Positions 16,919-25,454 of a DNA stretch of 33,939 nucleotides are shown here, piece after piece (positions within the stretch are counted from its first letter, which is position 1; each line of letters starts with the position of its first letter). The notes below the pieces were generated by a model, which saw nothing but the letters and a program-made list of their open reading frames with translations, had not been told where the DNA came from and ran no database searches. The DNA is from an uncultured Verrucomicrobiota bacterium (GTDB lineage: Bacteria; Verrucomicrobiota; Verrucomicrobiia; Limisphaerales; UBA9464), in the NCBI GenBank assembly GCA_903854475.1, contig CAINWP010000062.1, positions 1 to 33,939 on the forward strand, written 5' to 3'. Position numbers and translations under genes: made by a program.

Positions 16919-18388
16919 ATGAATCCCCTGCTCGAATTTCAACTGAATCAGACCCGACGTCAGTTTTTTGGCAATGCAGGCATCCGCCTTGGCGGACTGG
17001 CACTCGCCACGCTAGGAGCCGGCAAGTTGCTGGGGGCTGCGGATCCTGCGGTTGCGCGGATTCATCCACCGTTGCCGGGATTTCCGCACTTCGCGCCCAA
17101 GGCCAAGCGCCTCATTTACCTGCACATGAATGGGGCCCCGTCCCAGCTCGACTTGTGGGACCACAAACCGAAGCTTCAAGAGTATTTCGACAAGGACCTT
17201 CCGGACTCGGTTCGCAACGGTCAGCGCATCACCACCATGACCTCGGGGCAGACCCGTTTTCCGGTGGCGCCGACCATGTTCAACTTCAATCAAGCCGGCC
17301 AGAGCGGACGCTGGATTAGTGAGTTGCTCCCGCACACGGCTCGGGTGGTGGACGAAATTGCGGTGCTCAAGTCGGTTCAGACCAACGCCATTAATCACGA
17401 TCCAGCCTGCACGTTCGTGATGACCGGCAGCGAAGTTCCGGGCAAGGCGAGTCTGGGCTCTTGGTTGGCCTACGGTCTGGGCAGCGAGAACAATGAATTG
17501 CCCGCCTTCGTGGTGCTAACTCCGAACTGGTCTTCCAAGGCCGATGCCCAAGCGCTCTTCACTCGCATGTGGAGCAGTGGGTATTTACCCACCCGCTACA
17601 CCGGCGTGGCCTTGCGGTCCATCGGTGACCCCGTGCTGTACATCGACAATCCGCCGGGAGTCAGCCGCGAGGATCGGCGTGTGGTGCTCGATGCCCTCAA
17701 TCGCCTCAATGCCAAGACTCATGAGCGCTGGGGTGATCCGGAGACGCTGACCCGCATCGCCCAGTACGAGATGGCCTTCCGCATGCAGAGCAGCGTCCCG
17801 GACTTGGTGGATTTTTCCAGCGAGTCCAAGGCCACCACCGACTTGTATGGTGACGAGGTGAAGAAGCCGGGGACCTTTGCGGCCAGTGCGCTGTTGGCCC
17901 GCCGACTGGTCGAGCGGGGTGTGCGGTGTGTTCAGATTCTGCACCGGGGTTGGGACCAGCATGGCAATTTGCCGACTGAGATTCGCGCCCAGTGCAAGGA
18001 CATCGACCAAGCTTCCGCGGCGTTGATTCATGATCTCAAGGCCCGGGGTCTCCTAGAGGACACACTCGTCATCTGGGGCGGCGAGTTCGGTCGAACCGTG
18101 TATTCTCAAGGGCGCCTCACTCGCACCGACTACGGTCGCGACCACCATCCGCGGAATTTCTGTATGTGGATGGCGGGCGGCGGAATCAAGGGCGGTATCT
18201 CTTACGGCGAGACGGATGACTTCAGCTACAACGTTGTGGAGAACCCGGTGCACATCAACGACCTGAATGCCACCATCCTGAAATGCATGGGCGTGGACCA
18301 CCGCCGGTTCACCTTCAAGAGTCAGGGACTCGATCAGCGACTGACCGGTGTCGAAGAATCCCACCCCATTCAGGCACTGCTGGCCTGA
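16919..18388 (+). CDS. Tat-exported DUF1501 family protein
   Basis: This complete 489-residue DUF1501 protein has a twin-arginine signal, [15 protein letters not shown] with Arg13-Arg14 and the hydrophobic run ending near LLGAAD, so it is exported folded, probably with bound metal. The fold is alkaline-phosphatase/sulfatase-like; motifs [36 protein letters not shown] and GRDHHP mark likely metal and active-site positions. It is the standard partner of DUF1549/DUF1553 cytochromes and here follows one by two bases. The left-edge partial gene is a paralog with the same motifs. The reaction is unknown; hydrolysis of a sulfate or phosphate ester is suggested only by fold. Confidence 0.93.
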   Translation: MNPLLEFQLNQTRRQFFGNAGIRLGGLALATLGAGKLLGAADPAVARIHPPLPGFPHFAPKAKRLIYLHMNGAPSQLDLWDHKPKLQEYFDKDLPDSVRNGQRITTMTSGQTRFPVAPTMFNFNQAGQSGRWISELLPHTARVVDEIAVLKSVQTNAINHDPACTFVMTGSEVPGKASLGSWLAYGLGSENNELPAFVVLTPNWSSKADAQALFTRMWSSGYLPTRYTGVALRSIGDPVLYIDNPPGVSREDRRVVLDALNRLNAKTHERWGDPETLTRIAQYEMAFRMQSSVPDLVDFSSESKATTDLYGDEVKKPGTFAASALLARRLVERGVRCVQILHRGWDQHGNLPTEIRAQCKDIDQASAALIHDLKARGLLEDTLVIWGGEFGRTVYSQGRLTRTDYGRDHHPRNFCMWMAGGGIKGGISYGETDDFSYNVVENPVHINDLNATILKCMGVDHRRFTFKSQGLDQRLTGVEESHPIQALLA

Positions 18389-18412
18389 ACGGAGCCCGGG
18401 TTGTTCACAAGG

Positions 18413-20992
18413 TCAGTGCCAGCGAGGCTCCCGACCCAGCAAGTGCCGCACGAAGAAATCCATGCGGCGTCGGCTGGCGTACGGGGTCTCGGCGGCACCG
18501 TGGTTGGTTGAAGGCATGACGAGCAACTCGAAGTCCTTGTCCGCGCGAACCAGTGCAGCGCTGACTTGCAAGGTGCTGGCCGGATCCACGTTGGTGTCTA
18601 CCTCGCCCACGATGAGGAGGAGTTTGCCCGACAGCTTGTGGGCGTCCTCGGCATTGGAACTGCGGCGGTAGGCCTCATCCACGGGCCAACCGAGCCATTG
18701 CTCGTTCCACCAAATTTTGTCCATCCGGTTGTCATGGCACCCGCAGTCGGCCACGGCCACCTGGTAGAAATCCCCGTGGTCCAGCAGGCCGCGGAGGGCG
18801 TTCTGTCCACCGGCGCTTCCACCGTAGAGACCGATGCGGCTGAGGTTCATCCAGGGACGCGATTGAGCGGCCGCCCGGATCCAGAGTTTCCGGTCTGGAA
18901 ATCCGGCGTCGGCGAGGTTCTTCCAGGCGACATCATGAAAGGCCTTGGAGCGTTGGCTAGTGCCCATGCCGTCGATTTGGACCACCACGAAGCCCAGTTC
19001 GGCCAGGGCGTGTTGCCGGGTTAATCGGCCGAATTCCTTCGGCACGAACGCGCCCTGGGGCCCGGCGTAAATCTCTTCGATCACCGGGTAGCGGGCCTTC
19101 GGATCGAGGTGCGATGGGCGGATGACGATGCCATGGATGTCGGTGGTTCCGTCGCGACCTTTGGCGGTGAACCGTTCCGGGACGGTCCATCCGGAGGCCA
19201 AGAGTCGGGTGATGTCGGCCCGCTCGAGTTCCAGCACCTTGCGGCCGTCGGTTGCGCTGCGCAGTTCGGTGATGGGCGGTTGGTCTACCCGAGACCAGGT
19301 GTCGAGGAACCAGCGGCGGTCGGGTGAAAACTGGACCTTGTGGGTACCGTCGCCCTCGGTGAGTACCGTCAACCCAGTGCCATCCAGATTCACCCGCGCA
19401 AGGTGCAGGTAGTAGGGATCCTGCCCGGGTCGAATTCCGCCTGCAAAAATCCAGACTTGTTGGCGTTTTTCATCGACGTGTTCGACCGAGCGCACCACCC
19501 AGTTGCCCTGCGTGATCGGGTTCTTCACGGTGCCGGTGGCGATGTCGATCCGCCACAGGTGGCACCAACCGCTGCGTTCGGACATCCACACGAGTTCGCC
19601 GCGCGGGTGCAGCCAGTGACGCCAGGTCTTAGCAGTCCAGTCCACCATGGTTTTTGGGGCTTCCTCGACCACGGTGCGGACTTTTCCAGTGCGGTTGACG
19701 GCCAATATCCGGTACACCTGATGGCCTCGTTGGTTGTAGTTGATGTAAAATTCCCGACTGTCTGGAGCCCATTGAACCTCCAGCGCCCCGCTCTCGGTGA
19801 AGGGCGTTGGATAGTGCTTCTCGTCCACGTCATATTGGCGAAATCCATCCACAGCAAAGACCCGAAGACGCGGGTGGGGCAGGGGATCTCCTGGCTTGGG
19901 ATAGGTGTGTGAATGCACCTTAGGCTGAAGCTGATCCTTCGGGGCCGCTTCGATCCAGGAGACGGTGCGTGAGGAGACTCCTTGGACCCGCCGTGCCACC
20001 AGATGAGTAGAGTCTGGAGACCACTGCACGTCGGAGTGATAGGCATCCTCAGTGGTGCCGTCCTGGCTCAGGCGCACGGTCTCTCCGCCGGCTTTGGGTC
20101 GCAGGAATAAGTTATTCTCGCTCAGTTCGACCGTCCATTTTCCGTCGGGTGAATCCTGCGGACTGGACTGGGGTCCTGGAGGCGTATCTGCCGATGCGGC
20201 AGGTGCCTTGGCCCCGTCGAGTGGCGCGACAAACTCCGCTCGCCCCTCGCTTTCCTGTGCGGTGAATGCGCCTAGAACACTGCCGTTTCGGTCGGTCCCG
20301 AGCCAGACATGCCCGGCGAAGGTGTGCTGACGGCGTTCGGCTCCCGGGCGCAGACGACCGTACGGCCTGCGCGTTCCCTGATCGTCTAGCCAGTACAGTT
20401 CGACATCTTCGGTCGTCCTATTGACCAGGAGGATCTCCGTCTCCTCACCCGTGTTGCGGGACCGCTTGGGGATCCGCTGTGCCGAAGCCATCGGCAGCGG
20501 GTCCTCGGGCTTAGGGTCCGGCTCCAGCACCAGCTCCGGAACCGTGGCTTTCCATCGCTTTCCTCCCTGCCGGAAACGGAGCGTCCGGCGCTCGCCTTCC
20601 AATTGCACGGTGAGAGAATCCAGTTTCAAGGATTCGGGAGCTACTGGACTGCCGAGGGCCGTGGAGAGGTGGGTCGCCAGCGTCGCGGCGTCAAAGAGCG
20701 CTTCTCGAGTGCCCCGTTCCGGATCCACGAAGAGGAAATCCTGTCGATCGGGGCCGGTCGCCACCCGATACCAGAATTGGCCGCCACCACCGGCGATCCA
20801 TTGGGGTTGGATCGAGGCCTGGAACACCGTGTTTTCAGTGCGTTGAGCCAGGCTCATGGCTCGTTGGTAATCCTCCCGAGAGCCTTGGGCCAACGCAGTC
20901 AGGCAGGTCAGCAAGAACACGGTCCCGCCGAATCCGTGGGTGCGAAAGCGCCCTCGGAACCCGGGCGAGTCATTGGTCTGCATACGGATCAT
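18413..20992 (-). CDS. Secreted S9 family (dipeptidyl-peptidase IV-like) peptidase
   Basis: This is an 859-residue serine peptidase. An N-terminal signal sequence (hydrophobic GGTVFLLTCLTALAQG) sends it to the periplasm or outside. The middle part (about 250-600) has the repeated WSPDS/WAPDS/FSPDR motifs of a DPP-IV-type beta propeller. The C-terminal alpha/beta hydrolase domain has Ser726 in GGSAGG, Asp799 in EVDTNVD and His831 in STNHG, the full catalytic triad. The family removes dipeptides from peptide N-termini or degrades oligopeptides. The start at 20992 (MIRMQTND) or 20983 fits the signal peptide; the open frame extends further but only as antisense of the divergent regulator. It ends 24 bp from the convergent DUF1501 gene. 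Confidence 0.92.
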   Translation of the reverse strand: MIRMQTNDSPGFRGRFRTHGFGGTVFLLTCLTALAQGSREDYQRAMSLAQRTENTVFQASIQPQWIAGGGGQFWYRVATGPDRQDFLFVDPERGTREALFDAATLATHLSTALGSPVAPESLKLDSLTVQLEGERRTLRFRQGGKRWKATVPELVLEPDPKPEDPLPMASAQRIPKRSRNTGEETEILLVNRTTEDVELYWLDDQGTRRPYGRLRPGAERRQHTFAGHVWLGTDRNGSVLGAFTAQESEGRAEFVAPLDGAKAPAASADTPPGPQSSPQDSPDGKWTVELSENNLFLRPKAGGETVRLSQDGTTEDAYHSDVQWSPDSTHLVARRVQGVSSRTVSWIEAAPKDQLQPKVHSHTYPKPGDPLPHPRLRVFAVDGFRQYDVDEKHYPTPFTESGALEVQWAPDSREFYINYNQRGHQVYRILAVNRTGKVRTVVEEAPKTMVDWTAKTWRHWLHPRGELVWMSERSGWCHLWRIDIATGTVKNPITQGNWVVRSVEHVDEKRQQVWIFAGGIRPGQDPYYLHLARVNLDGTGLTVLTEGDGTHKVQFSPDRRWFLDTWSRVDQPPITELRSATDGRKVLELERADITRLLASGWTVPERFTAKGRDGTTDIHGIVIRPSHLDPKARYPVIEEIYAGPQGAFVPKEFGRLTRQHALAELGFVVVQIDGMGTSQRSKAFHDVAWKNLADAGFPDRKLWIRAAAQSRPWMNLSRIGLYGGSAGGQNALRGLLDHGDFYQVAVADCGCHDNRMDKIWWNEQWLGWPVDEAYRRSSNAEDAHKLSGKLLLIVGEVDTNVDPASTLQVSAALVRADKDFELLVMPSTNHGAAETPYASRRRMDFFVRHLLGREPRWH

Positions 20993-21043
20993 TCTCTTCA
21001 CTCTGACATCGCCCTGAAGCGGGTCTTGCAGCAGCCTCTGATC

Positions 21044-21805
21044 ATGTCCGTCAAAGTCCGCACAGGCGTGGCCGACAAGGTGCCTGCAGTGACTCACCTT
21101 CCCGTGAGTCTGTATGCAGAGATTTTCGAGCATATGCCCGACACCGCATTCTTTGTGAAGGACACCGCCGGTCGCTACACCGCGGTCAATCAATCCCTCG
21201 CCGAGAGAGTGGGTTTTCGACGCACCCAGGACCTGGTGGGCAAGACGGTGCGCGAAGTCTACCCGATCGAGTTGGCGACCCGATTTGCCCGGCAAGATGA
21301 GGCGGTTCTGCGAACAGGGCGACCCATCATTGAGAAGCTGGAACTGCATTGGTACCCGCGCCGAAAGACCGGATGGTGCTTCACCACCAAGTTTGCCATT
21401 CGCGATGACCACGGACAAATCATCGGCCTGGTGGGCATCTCCCGAGACCTTCAGGTGCCCGCCGGAGCCGGGCGGATTCCGGCCGGACTGGCCTCAGCCC
21501 TGGATCACCTCGAGGCCCACTATGATGAGGAGTTGAGCCCGACTTCGCTGGCAGAGCGAGCGGGCATCCCGCCGGTCCGCTTCGCCCGCCTCATCAAGAA
21601 GCTTTTCCGAACCACCCCGAGCCAGTTGATTTCCCACACCCGACTGGCGGCGGCCTCCCGATGGCTGGAGGAGAGTCAAAAGCCCGTGGCCGAGATCGCC
21701 CATGCCTGTGGGTTTTATGATCACAGCGCATTCACTCGGGCATTCCGGGCCGCCACGGGCATGACACCCACTCAATTCCGTCAAAGCCGTCGGGCCGATG
21801 CTTGA
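21044..21805 (+). CDS. PAS-domain AraC family transcriptional regulator
   Basis: This is a 253-residue cytoplasmic regulator. Residues about 24-136 form a PAS domain (EHMPDTAFFVKDTAGRYTAVN near its start, HGQIIGLVGISRDL at its end), which would sense a small ligand or cofactor. Residues about 153-250 are an AraC double helix-turn-helix DNA-binding domain with EIAHACGFYDHSAFTRAFR and TGMTPTQFR. The ATG at 21044 was taken because no domain lies further upstream. It is divergent from the S9 peptidase with only 51 bp between starts, so it is a likely regulator of that gene and of itself; this is inferred from position only. It is convergent with the lipoate ligase-like gene 28 bp downstream. Confidence 0.9.
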   Translation: MSVKVRTGVADKVPAVTHLPVSLYAEIFEHMPDTAFFVKDTAGRYTAVNQSLAERVGFRRTQDLVGKTVREVYPIELATRFARQDEAVLRTGRPIIEKLELHWYPRRKTGWCFTTKFAIRDDHGQIIGLVGISRDLQVPAGAGRIPAGLASALDHLEAHYDEELSPTSLAERAGIPPVRFARLIKKLFRTTPSQLISHTRLAAASRWLEESQKPVAEIAHACGFYDHSAFTRAFRAATGMTPTQFRQSRRADA

Positions 21806-21833
21806 ACTTTCCGAGGCGTCGCACCACCGAGCC

Positions 21834-22520
21834 TCAACGGCGTTCGTTGTAATCGCTTGAGGCATAGCGCAAGCGGAGTTCTTCGACCCTTCGTGCCAGT
21901 GTGTTGGAGGGGGCGGGCCAGTGATTCCATCGAACTCCCCAATCTTCTTCTGCGCTCCGAAGCATTGCCTGTTCCCAGCGGGCTCGTGAGAGATCGAGTG
22001 GGGTTGGTTGGATGCTGCCCTGGATCAGCAGGCCTAGTTTGTTTCTGCGCTGGGCGGCCCCGGCGATCTTGCGGTCCTGAAGTAGCAGGTCTTCCCGCTC
22101 TGCACCCACGAAGCACTGTCCAGGGCCGGCCGGATTACAGCACGGTGCCAGCTCGGTCTTGAGGCCACAGTGGGCGAAGGCCCGTTGGAGCCAGGAGTGC
22201 GCGCGACGGTAGCTCTCGACCGCTGAGAGCGAATACCAGGGGTGCTGTGGGGGTGCGACGATCGCGTAGGTCCAGTCCGCTGCGTGGGAAACCAGGCCGC
22301 CTCCAGTGGGTCGACGGATGAGTGGGCGGAGTGGAGTCCAAGCGGCAATATCGGCGTGCCGTTGAAAGTAGCCGAAGGTGGCCGCGGGGGTCGCCCAGGC
22401 ATAGCTGCGCAGCACCGGACGACCGAGCTCTGCGGCGGTCTCCAGCAGCGCTTCGTCCCAGGCCATGTTGGCGGGAGCGTCTCCCGTTGAGGAATCCAGC
22501 CAGTACCATTCATCGCCCAT
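21834..22520 (-). CDS. Lipoate-protein ligase/lipoyltransferase family protein (LplA-like)
   Basis: This is a 228-residue protein of the BPL/LplA/LipB family, which attaches lipoate or octanoate to lipoyl domains of 2-oxoacid dehydrogenases and the glycine cleavage H protein. Motifs include SYAWATPAATFGYFQ (39-53), the substrate-binding RRPTGGGLVSH (69-79) and KIAGAAQRR (151-159) with Lys151 as the conserved lysine, followed by GLLIQGSI. It lacks the extra C-terminal domain of E. coli LplA, so it may be an octanoyl/lipoyl transferase or a small ligase; the sequence does not decide. The ATG at 22520 is the first Met before the domain. It diverges from the lipoprotein gene with 88 bp between starts. 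Confidence 0.85.
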   Translation of the reverse strand: MGDEWYWLDSSTGDAPANMAWDEALLETAAELGRPVLRSYAWATPAATFGYFQRHADIAAWTPLRPLIRRPTGGGLVSHAADWTYAIVAPPQHPWYSLSAVESYRRAHSWLQRAFAHCGLKTELAPCCNPAGPGQCFVGAEREDLLLQDRKIAGAAQRRNKLGLLIQGSIQPTPLDLSRARWEQAMLRSAEEDWGVRWNHWPAPSNTLARRVEELRLRYASSDYNERR

Positions 22521-22608
22521 TTCGGTGGCAAAGGTGCGCTGGAGAGACCGGGATCGCAAAGGCGCATTGCTTCGGGGTGAGTTCTCTGGCAACCAAGCCG
22601 TACTGACT

Positions 22609-24117
22609 ATGAATCGTCGCTCGATTTCTGTGCTGCTGGCCGTTGCGCTGCTGGCGCTCCTTTCCGGATGCAAGGAGCAAGCCCCCGAATTGGCTACCCA
22701 ATGGCATTTCGTTGGAGCCGATGGGTTGCGCACCCAGACCGGAGCCCTGGCATTGCGGGCTTTCTTCTCTCACAGCAATGCTCCGGCATTGACCGATCGC
22801 CTGCGTTCGAAAGCCACTCGCGCGGCATTGGATTGGCTGTCGGAAACCACCACCACTGACACCGTGGTGACGCAAGGGCAGCCCCTGATCGCCGACTTGC
22901 TGGCCCATGAGTCGGCTGGCGAGGTGTGGCGTCGGGGTGATGGATCAAAGGAAGTCTTCGTGGCTGTTCGGATCACCGCCGAGCGGGCCCCCATTTGGAA
23001 TGACCGTTATCCGGCTTTGGTGAAACCCCTGGGCTCTAAGGCGTCTAGTGCTTGGGTCAGCGCCGAGAAGGGCTGGCTCTTTGCCGTGAGTCCGTCGGAT
23101 TCGCCAAGGGCCAAGAGTTTCCGGTCCCGCGTGCTCTCGGCCTCCAATCCTCCGGCCCGGTTGTTGGAGTTTCAGAAGGCACCGGGTGCATGGCCAGGAA
23201 TTCAGGCCACCGCGGTAGCCACCAATGGGGCCGTCGCGTGGTCCGGAACTTTGAGCAAGCCGGGTCTGGCTGAGTTATCTCTGCGTGATTGGCAGTACCC
23301 GACCAATTTGATTTATGATCCGTTGGTCTCCTTGACAGCCATCCGGGGTGTCGCACCTCAGGTGTTGAGCCTGCTCGGTCTGGAGACCTACCTTCAGGGT
23401 CAGGAAATCGGCCAGATGTACCTCTGGGCCCAAGCCGAGTCGCCCTTCCAGAGTTATGCCGTGGTCCATGTGAAGGACTCGGCTTCGGTGCTCAAGGCGG
23501 CTAATGCGGAATTGAGCCGCCGTTATTCCACCAATGCTGAACCGGGCAAGCTGGACGGCCTGGTAATGTACGATGCCGAGAAGCAAATCCTCGCGCTCAG
23601 CAGTGCCCCGTTTGTCGTTCCGATGCTCAGCGGAACGGAGAATCAGAAGCCCGGCTTTCTCGGTTTTAGCATGGTTCCACGGCAGCGTTCGGTTCAACCG
23701 GTGCCTAAGGAATTGCTCCAACAGCTCCAGCAACCGGGTTTGGTGGTCTATGACTGGGAGATTACTTCCGAGAACTTCGTCCACTGGTGGGCCAACCTTC
23801 AGAACCGTGATCTTTCGTTAGGACTTAATCCGGCTCCTGGGGATGGTCTGGCCAATCTCTGGCTGACCGACACCCTGGCCAAGGTGGACAACACCGTGAC
23901 CCAGGTCCGCCAGTCGGGCCCCGGGGTGTTCACTTGGACTCGCAAGGCTCCGGCGGGTTTGAGCGCTATGGAATGGGTTCTCTTAGGCCGATGGCTGGAT
24001 CCGGCCACGCCCCGTAAGCCCAAGGCCGCCCGTCTGACTCCGCCGCCCCCGATGGGGCTGCCCCAGACGCCGTCCGCGAAGACGCCGCCCGCCCCCAAGC
24101 CCATTGCTCAACCCTGA
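22609..24117 (+). CDS. Predicted lipoprotein of unknown function
   Basis: This is a 502-residue protein with a lipoprotein signal peptide: MNRRS, hydrophobic ISVLLAVALLALLSG and Cys21 in the lipobox LSGC, so it is probably anchored in a membrane on the periplasmic side. I do not recognise the mature part. It contains many Trp residues, repeated ALSS/VVHV-type beta-like stretches, and ends in a Pro-rich tail (TPPPPMGLPQ, KTPPAPKPIAQP). The ATG at 22609 is set by the signal peptide. It begins a same-strand run with pdxJ (6 bp later) and acpS, although those genes act in the cytoplasm on unrelated pathways, so shared transcription need not mean shared function. Confidence 0.8.
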   Translation: MNRRSISVLLAVALLALLSGCKEQAPELATQWHFVGADGLRTQTGALALRAFFSHSNAPALTDRLRSKATRAALDWLSETTTTDTVVTQGQPLIADLLAHESAGEVWRRGDGSKEVFVAVRITAERAPIWNDRYPALVKPLGSKASSAWVSAEKGWLFAVSPSDSPRAKSFRSRVLSASNPPARLLEFQKAPGAWPGIQATAVATNGAVAWSGTLSKPGLAELSLRDWQYPTNLIYDPLVSLTAIRGVAPQVLSLLGLETYLQGQEIGQMYLWAQAESPFQSYAVVHVKDSASVLKAANAELSRRYSTNAEPGKLDGLVMYDAEKQILALSSAPFVVPMLSGTENQKPGFLGFSMVPRQRSVQPVPKELLQQLQQPGLVVYDWEITSENFVHWWANLQNRDLSLGLNPAPGDGLANLWLTDTLAKVDNTVTQVRQSGPGVFTWTRKAPAGLSAMEWVLLGRWLDPATPRKPKAARLTPPPPMGLPQTPSAKTPPAPKPIAQP

Positions 24118-24123
24118 CCCCAC

Positions 24124-24888
24124 ATGCTGAAACTCGGCGTCAACATCGACCACGTTGCCACTCTCCGTCAGGCCCGGTACCGCGGCATGGAACGGGGAGA
24201 ACCCGATCCCATTGCCGCAGCGCTTCTGTGCGAGCAGGCTGGTGCCCATGGGATCACGGCTCACCTGCGGGAAGATCGCCGACATATTATCGACCGGGAC
24301 ATCGTGGCGTTGAGAAAGGCCATCCGCACCCGTCTCAATTTCGAGATGGCCAATGCCCCGGAGATCGTTGAGATCGCTCTGGTGGTTCGACCCGACATCG
24401 TTTGCCTGGTGCCGGAGAAGCGGGAGGAAATCTCCACGGAAGGTGGGCTGGATGTTGTGGGTCACGAAGCCTCACTGAGGGAGACCGTCCGTCGGATGAA
24501 AGAATCCGGCATCGAGGTCAGTCTTTTCGTGGATCCGGATTTGGCCCAAATCGAGGCATCCGCCCGTGTGGGGGCGCAATTCATCGAATTGCATACTGGA
24601 GCCTACGCCGAGGTGTTTCATCAAAAAGCCGAGCGGAACCGGGAGTTGGAGCGCTTGGTTGCCGCCGCCGAGCGGGGCTATCAAGTGGGTCTGCGGATCA
24701 ATGCTGGGCACGGACTCAATCGAGAAAACTTACCGCTCTTGCATGTGGTGCCCCATCTCGAAGAGTTGAACATCGGCCACTCCATCATCAGTCGTGCGAT
24801 CTTCGTCGGCCTAGAGAAGGCGGTGCAGGAAATCCTTCAGGCCATGGAGGGTTACGGGGGCAAGCCTCAGACTCTTTCGGCGCCATGA
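24124..24888 (+). CDS. pdxJ: Pyridoxine 5'-phosphate synthase
   Basis: It condenses 1-deoxy-D-xylulose 5-phosphate with 3-amino-2-oxopropyl phosphate to form pyridoxine 5'-phosphate, the ring-closing step of DXP-dependent vitamin B6 synthesis. The 254 residues show [15 protein letters not shown] at the start, [10 protein letters not shown] with His47, NFEMA with Glu74, [15 protein letters not shown] and NAGHGLN with His196, matching the catalytic residues and phosphate-binding loops of E. coli PdxJ. The length is typical. It starts six bases after the lipoprotein stop, and its own stop overlaps the acpS start (ATGA). This pdxJ-acpS order is also common in other bacteria. Confidence 0.97.
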   Translation: MLKLGVNIDHVATLRQARYRGMERGEPDPIAAALLCEQAGAHGITAHLREDRRHIIDRDIVALRKAIRTRLNFEMANAPEIVEIALVVRPDIVCLVPEKREEISTEGGLDVVGHEASLRETVRRMKESGIEVSLFVDPDLAQIEASARVGAQFIELHTGAYAEVFHQKAERNRELERLVAAAERGYQVGLRINAGHGLNRENLPLLHVVPHLEELNIGHSIISRAIFVGLEKAVQEILQAMEGYGGKPQTLSAP

Positions 24889-25262
24889 TCCTGGGTGTGG
24901 GAATCGACTTGGTGGAGGTTGGCCGCATCCGGGATTCGCTCGAACGTCTGGGTGAGCGGTTTGCCCGTCGCATCCTGTGTCCGGCCGAATACGATTACTG
25001 CTTCAGTCACACCGATCCTTCCACTCATGTCGCGGCTCGGTTCGCCGCCAAGGAGGCCGTGAGCAAAGCCTTTGGGACAGGCATCGGAACGGAGCTCGGG
25101 TGGTTGGACATCGAGGTGATCCGTTTGGAGAGCGGTAGCACTCAAGTTCGACTGCAGGGAGCGGGGGTTCAATTGATGGAGCGCCGTTTAGCGAAAATCA
25201 TTCACCTCAACTTGACCCACACCGCTCAATACGCCTCGGCTGTGGCGATTCTCGAAGGTTGA
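24885..25262 (+). CDS. acpS: Holo-[acyl-carrier-protein] synthase
   Basis: It transfers 4'-phosphopantetheine from coenzyme A to the conserved serine of apo-ACP, which fatty acid synthesis needs. The 125-residue protein has [12 protein letters not shown] (4-15) with magnesium ligand Asp8 and [15 protein letters not shown] (52-66) with Glu57, the two signature motifs of trimeric AcpS. The C-terminus ends in the family's [16 protein letters not shown] stretch. The ATG overlaps the pdxJ stop by four bases, indicating translational coupling. The gene is convergent with the sigma factor gene, with a hairpin between them. Confidence 0.96.
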   Translation: MILGVGIDLVEVGRIRDSLERLGERFARRILCPAEYDYCFSHTDPSTHVAARFAAKEAVSKAFGTGIGTELGWLDIEVIRLESGSTQVRLQGAGVQLMERRLAKIIHLNLTHTAQYASAVAILEG

Positions 25263-25267
25263 ATTGC

Positions 25268-25300
25268 AAAACGACCGAAGTCCCCAAGGGGCTTCGGTCG
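25268..25300 (-). terminator. Strong hairpin between convergent acpS and the sigma factor gene
   Basis: CGACCGAAG (25272-25280) pairs with CTTCGGTCG (25292-25300), and CCCC/GGGG extends the stem inward with one unpaired T. On the minus strand it is followed by four T (complement of 25268-25271), fitting termination of the sigma factor transcript. It is ten bases after the acpS stop, so it probably also ends that transcript, although the plus side has only a weak T-poor tail. Confidence 0.7.
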
Positions 25301-25322
25301 CTCTGCCCGCGTGCTGCCACAA

Positions 25323-25359
25323 GTGTGATCCCAATCCTTTAATGCATTGCAGATCACAC
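25323..25359. repeat. Separated inverted repeat between convergent genes
   Basis: GTGTGATC at 25323-25330 and GATCACAC at 25352-25359 are perfect 8-bp complements 21 bp apart. CAGATCACAC also recurs at 25455-25464 over the sigma factor stop codon. The gap 25263-25454 otherwise shows nothing coding. A role is not clear. Confidence 0.4.
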
Positions 25360-25454
25360 GCTCCGCTAAAACCCGTCGTCGCTGGTCTGGCGGAGACTTC
25401 GGAAGCTCTGGGGAATGAGAGGAGTCGAATGTTCGGCTCCGGGTGCAGAGAGAC

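Noticed and set aside
20603-21043. N-terminal extension of the PAS-AraC frame upstream of 21044
   Set aside because: It overlaps the S9 peptidase signal peptide and early coding region antisense and adds no domain.
24402-24884. Upstream extension of the acpS frame inside pdxJ
   Set aside because: AcpS is complete from the ATG at 24885, and the extension is out-of-frame pdxJ sequence.
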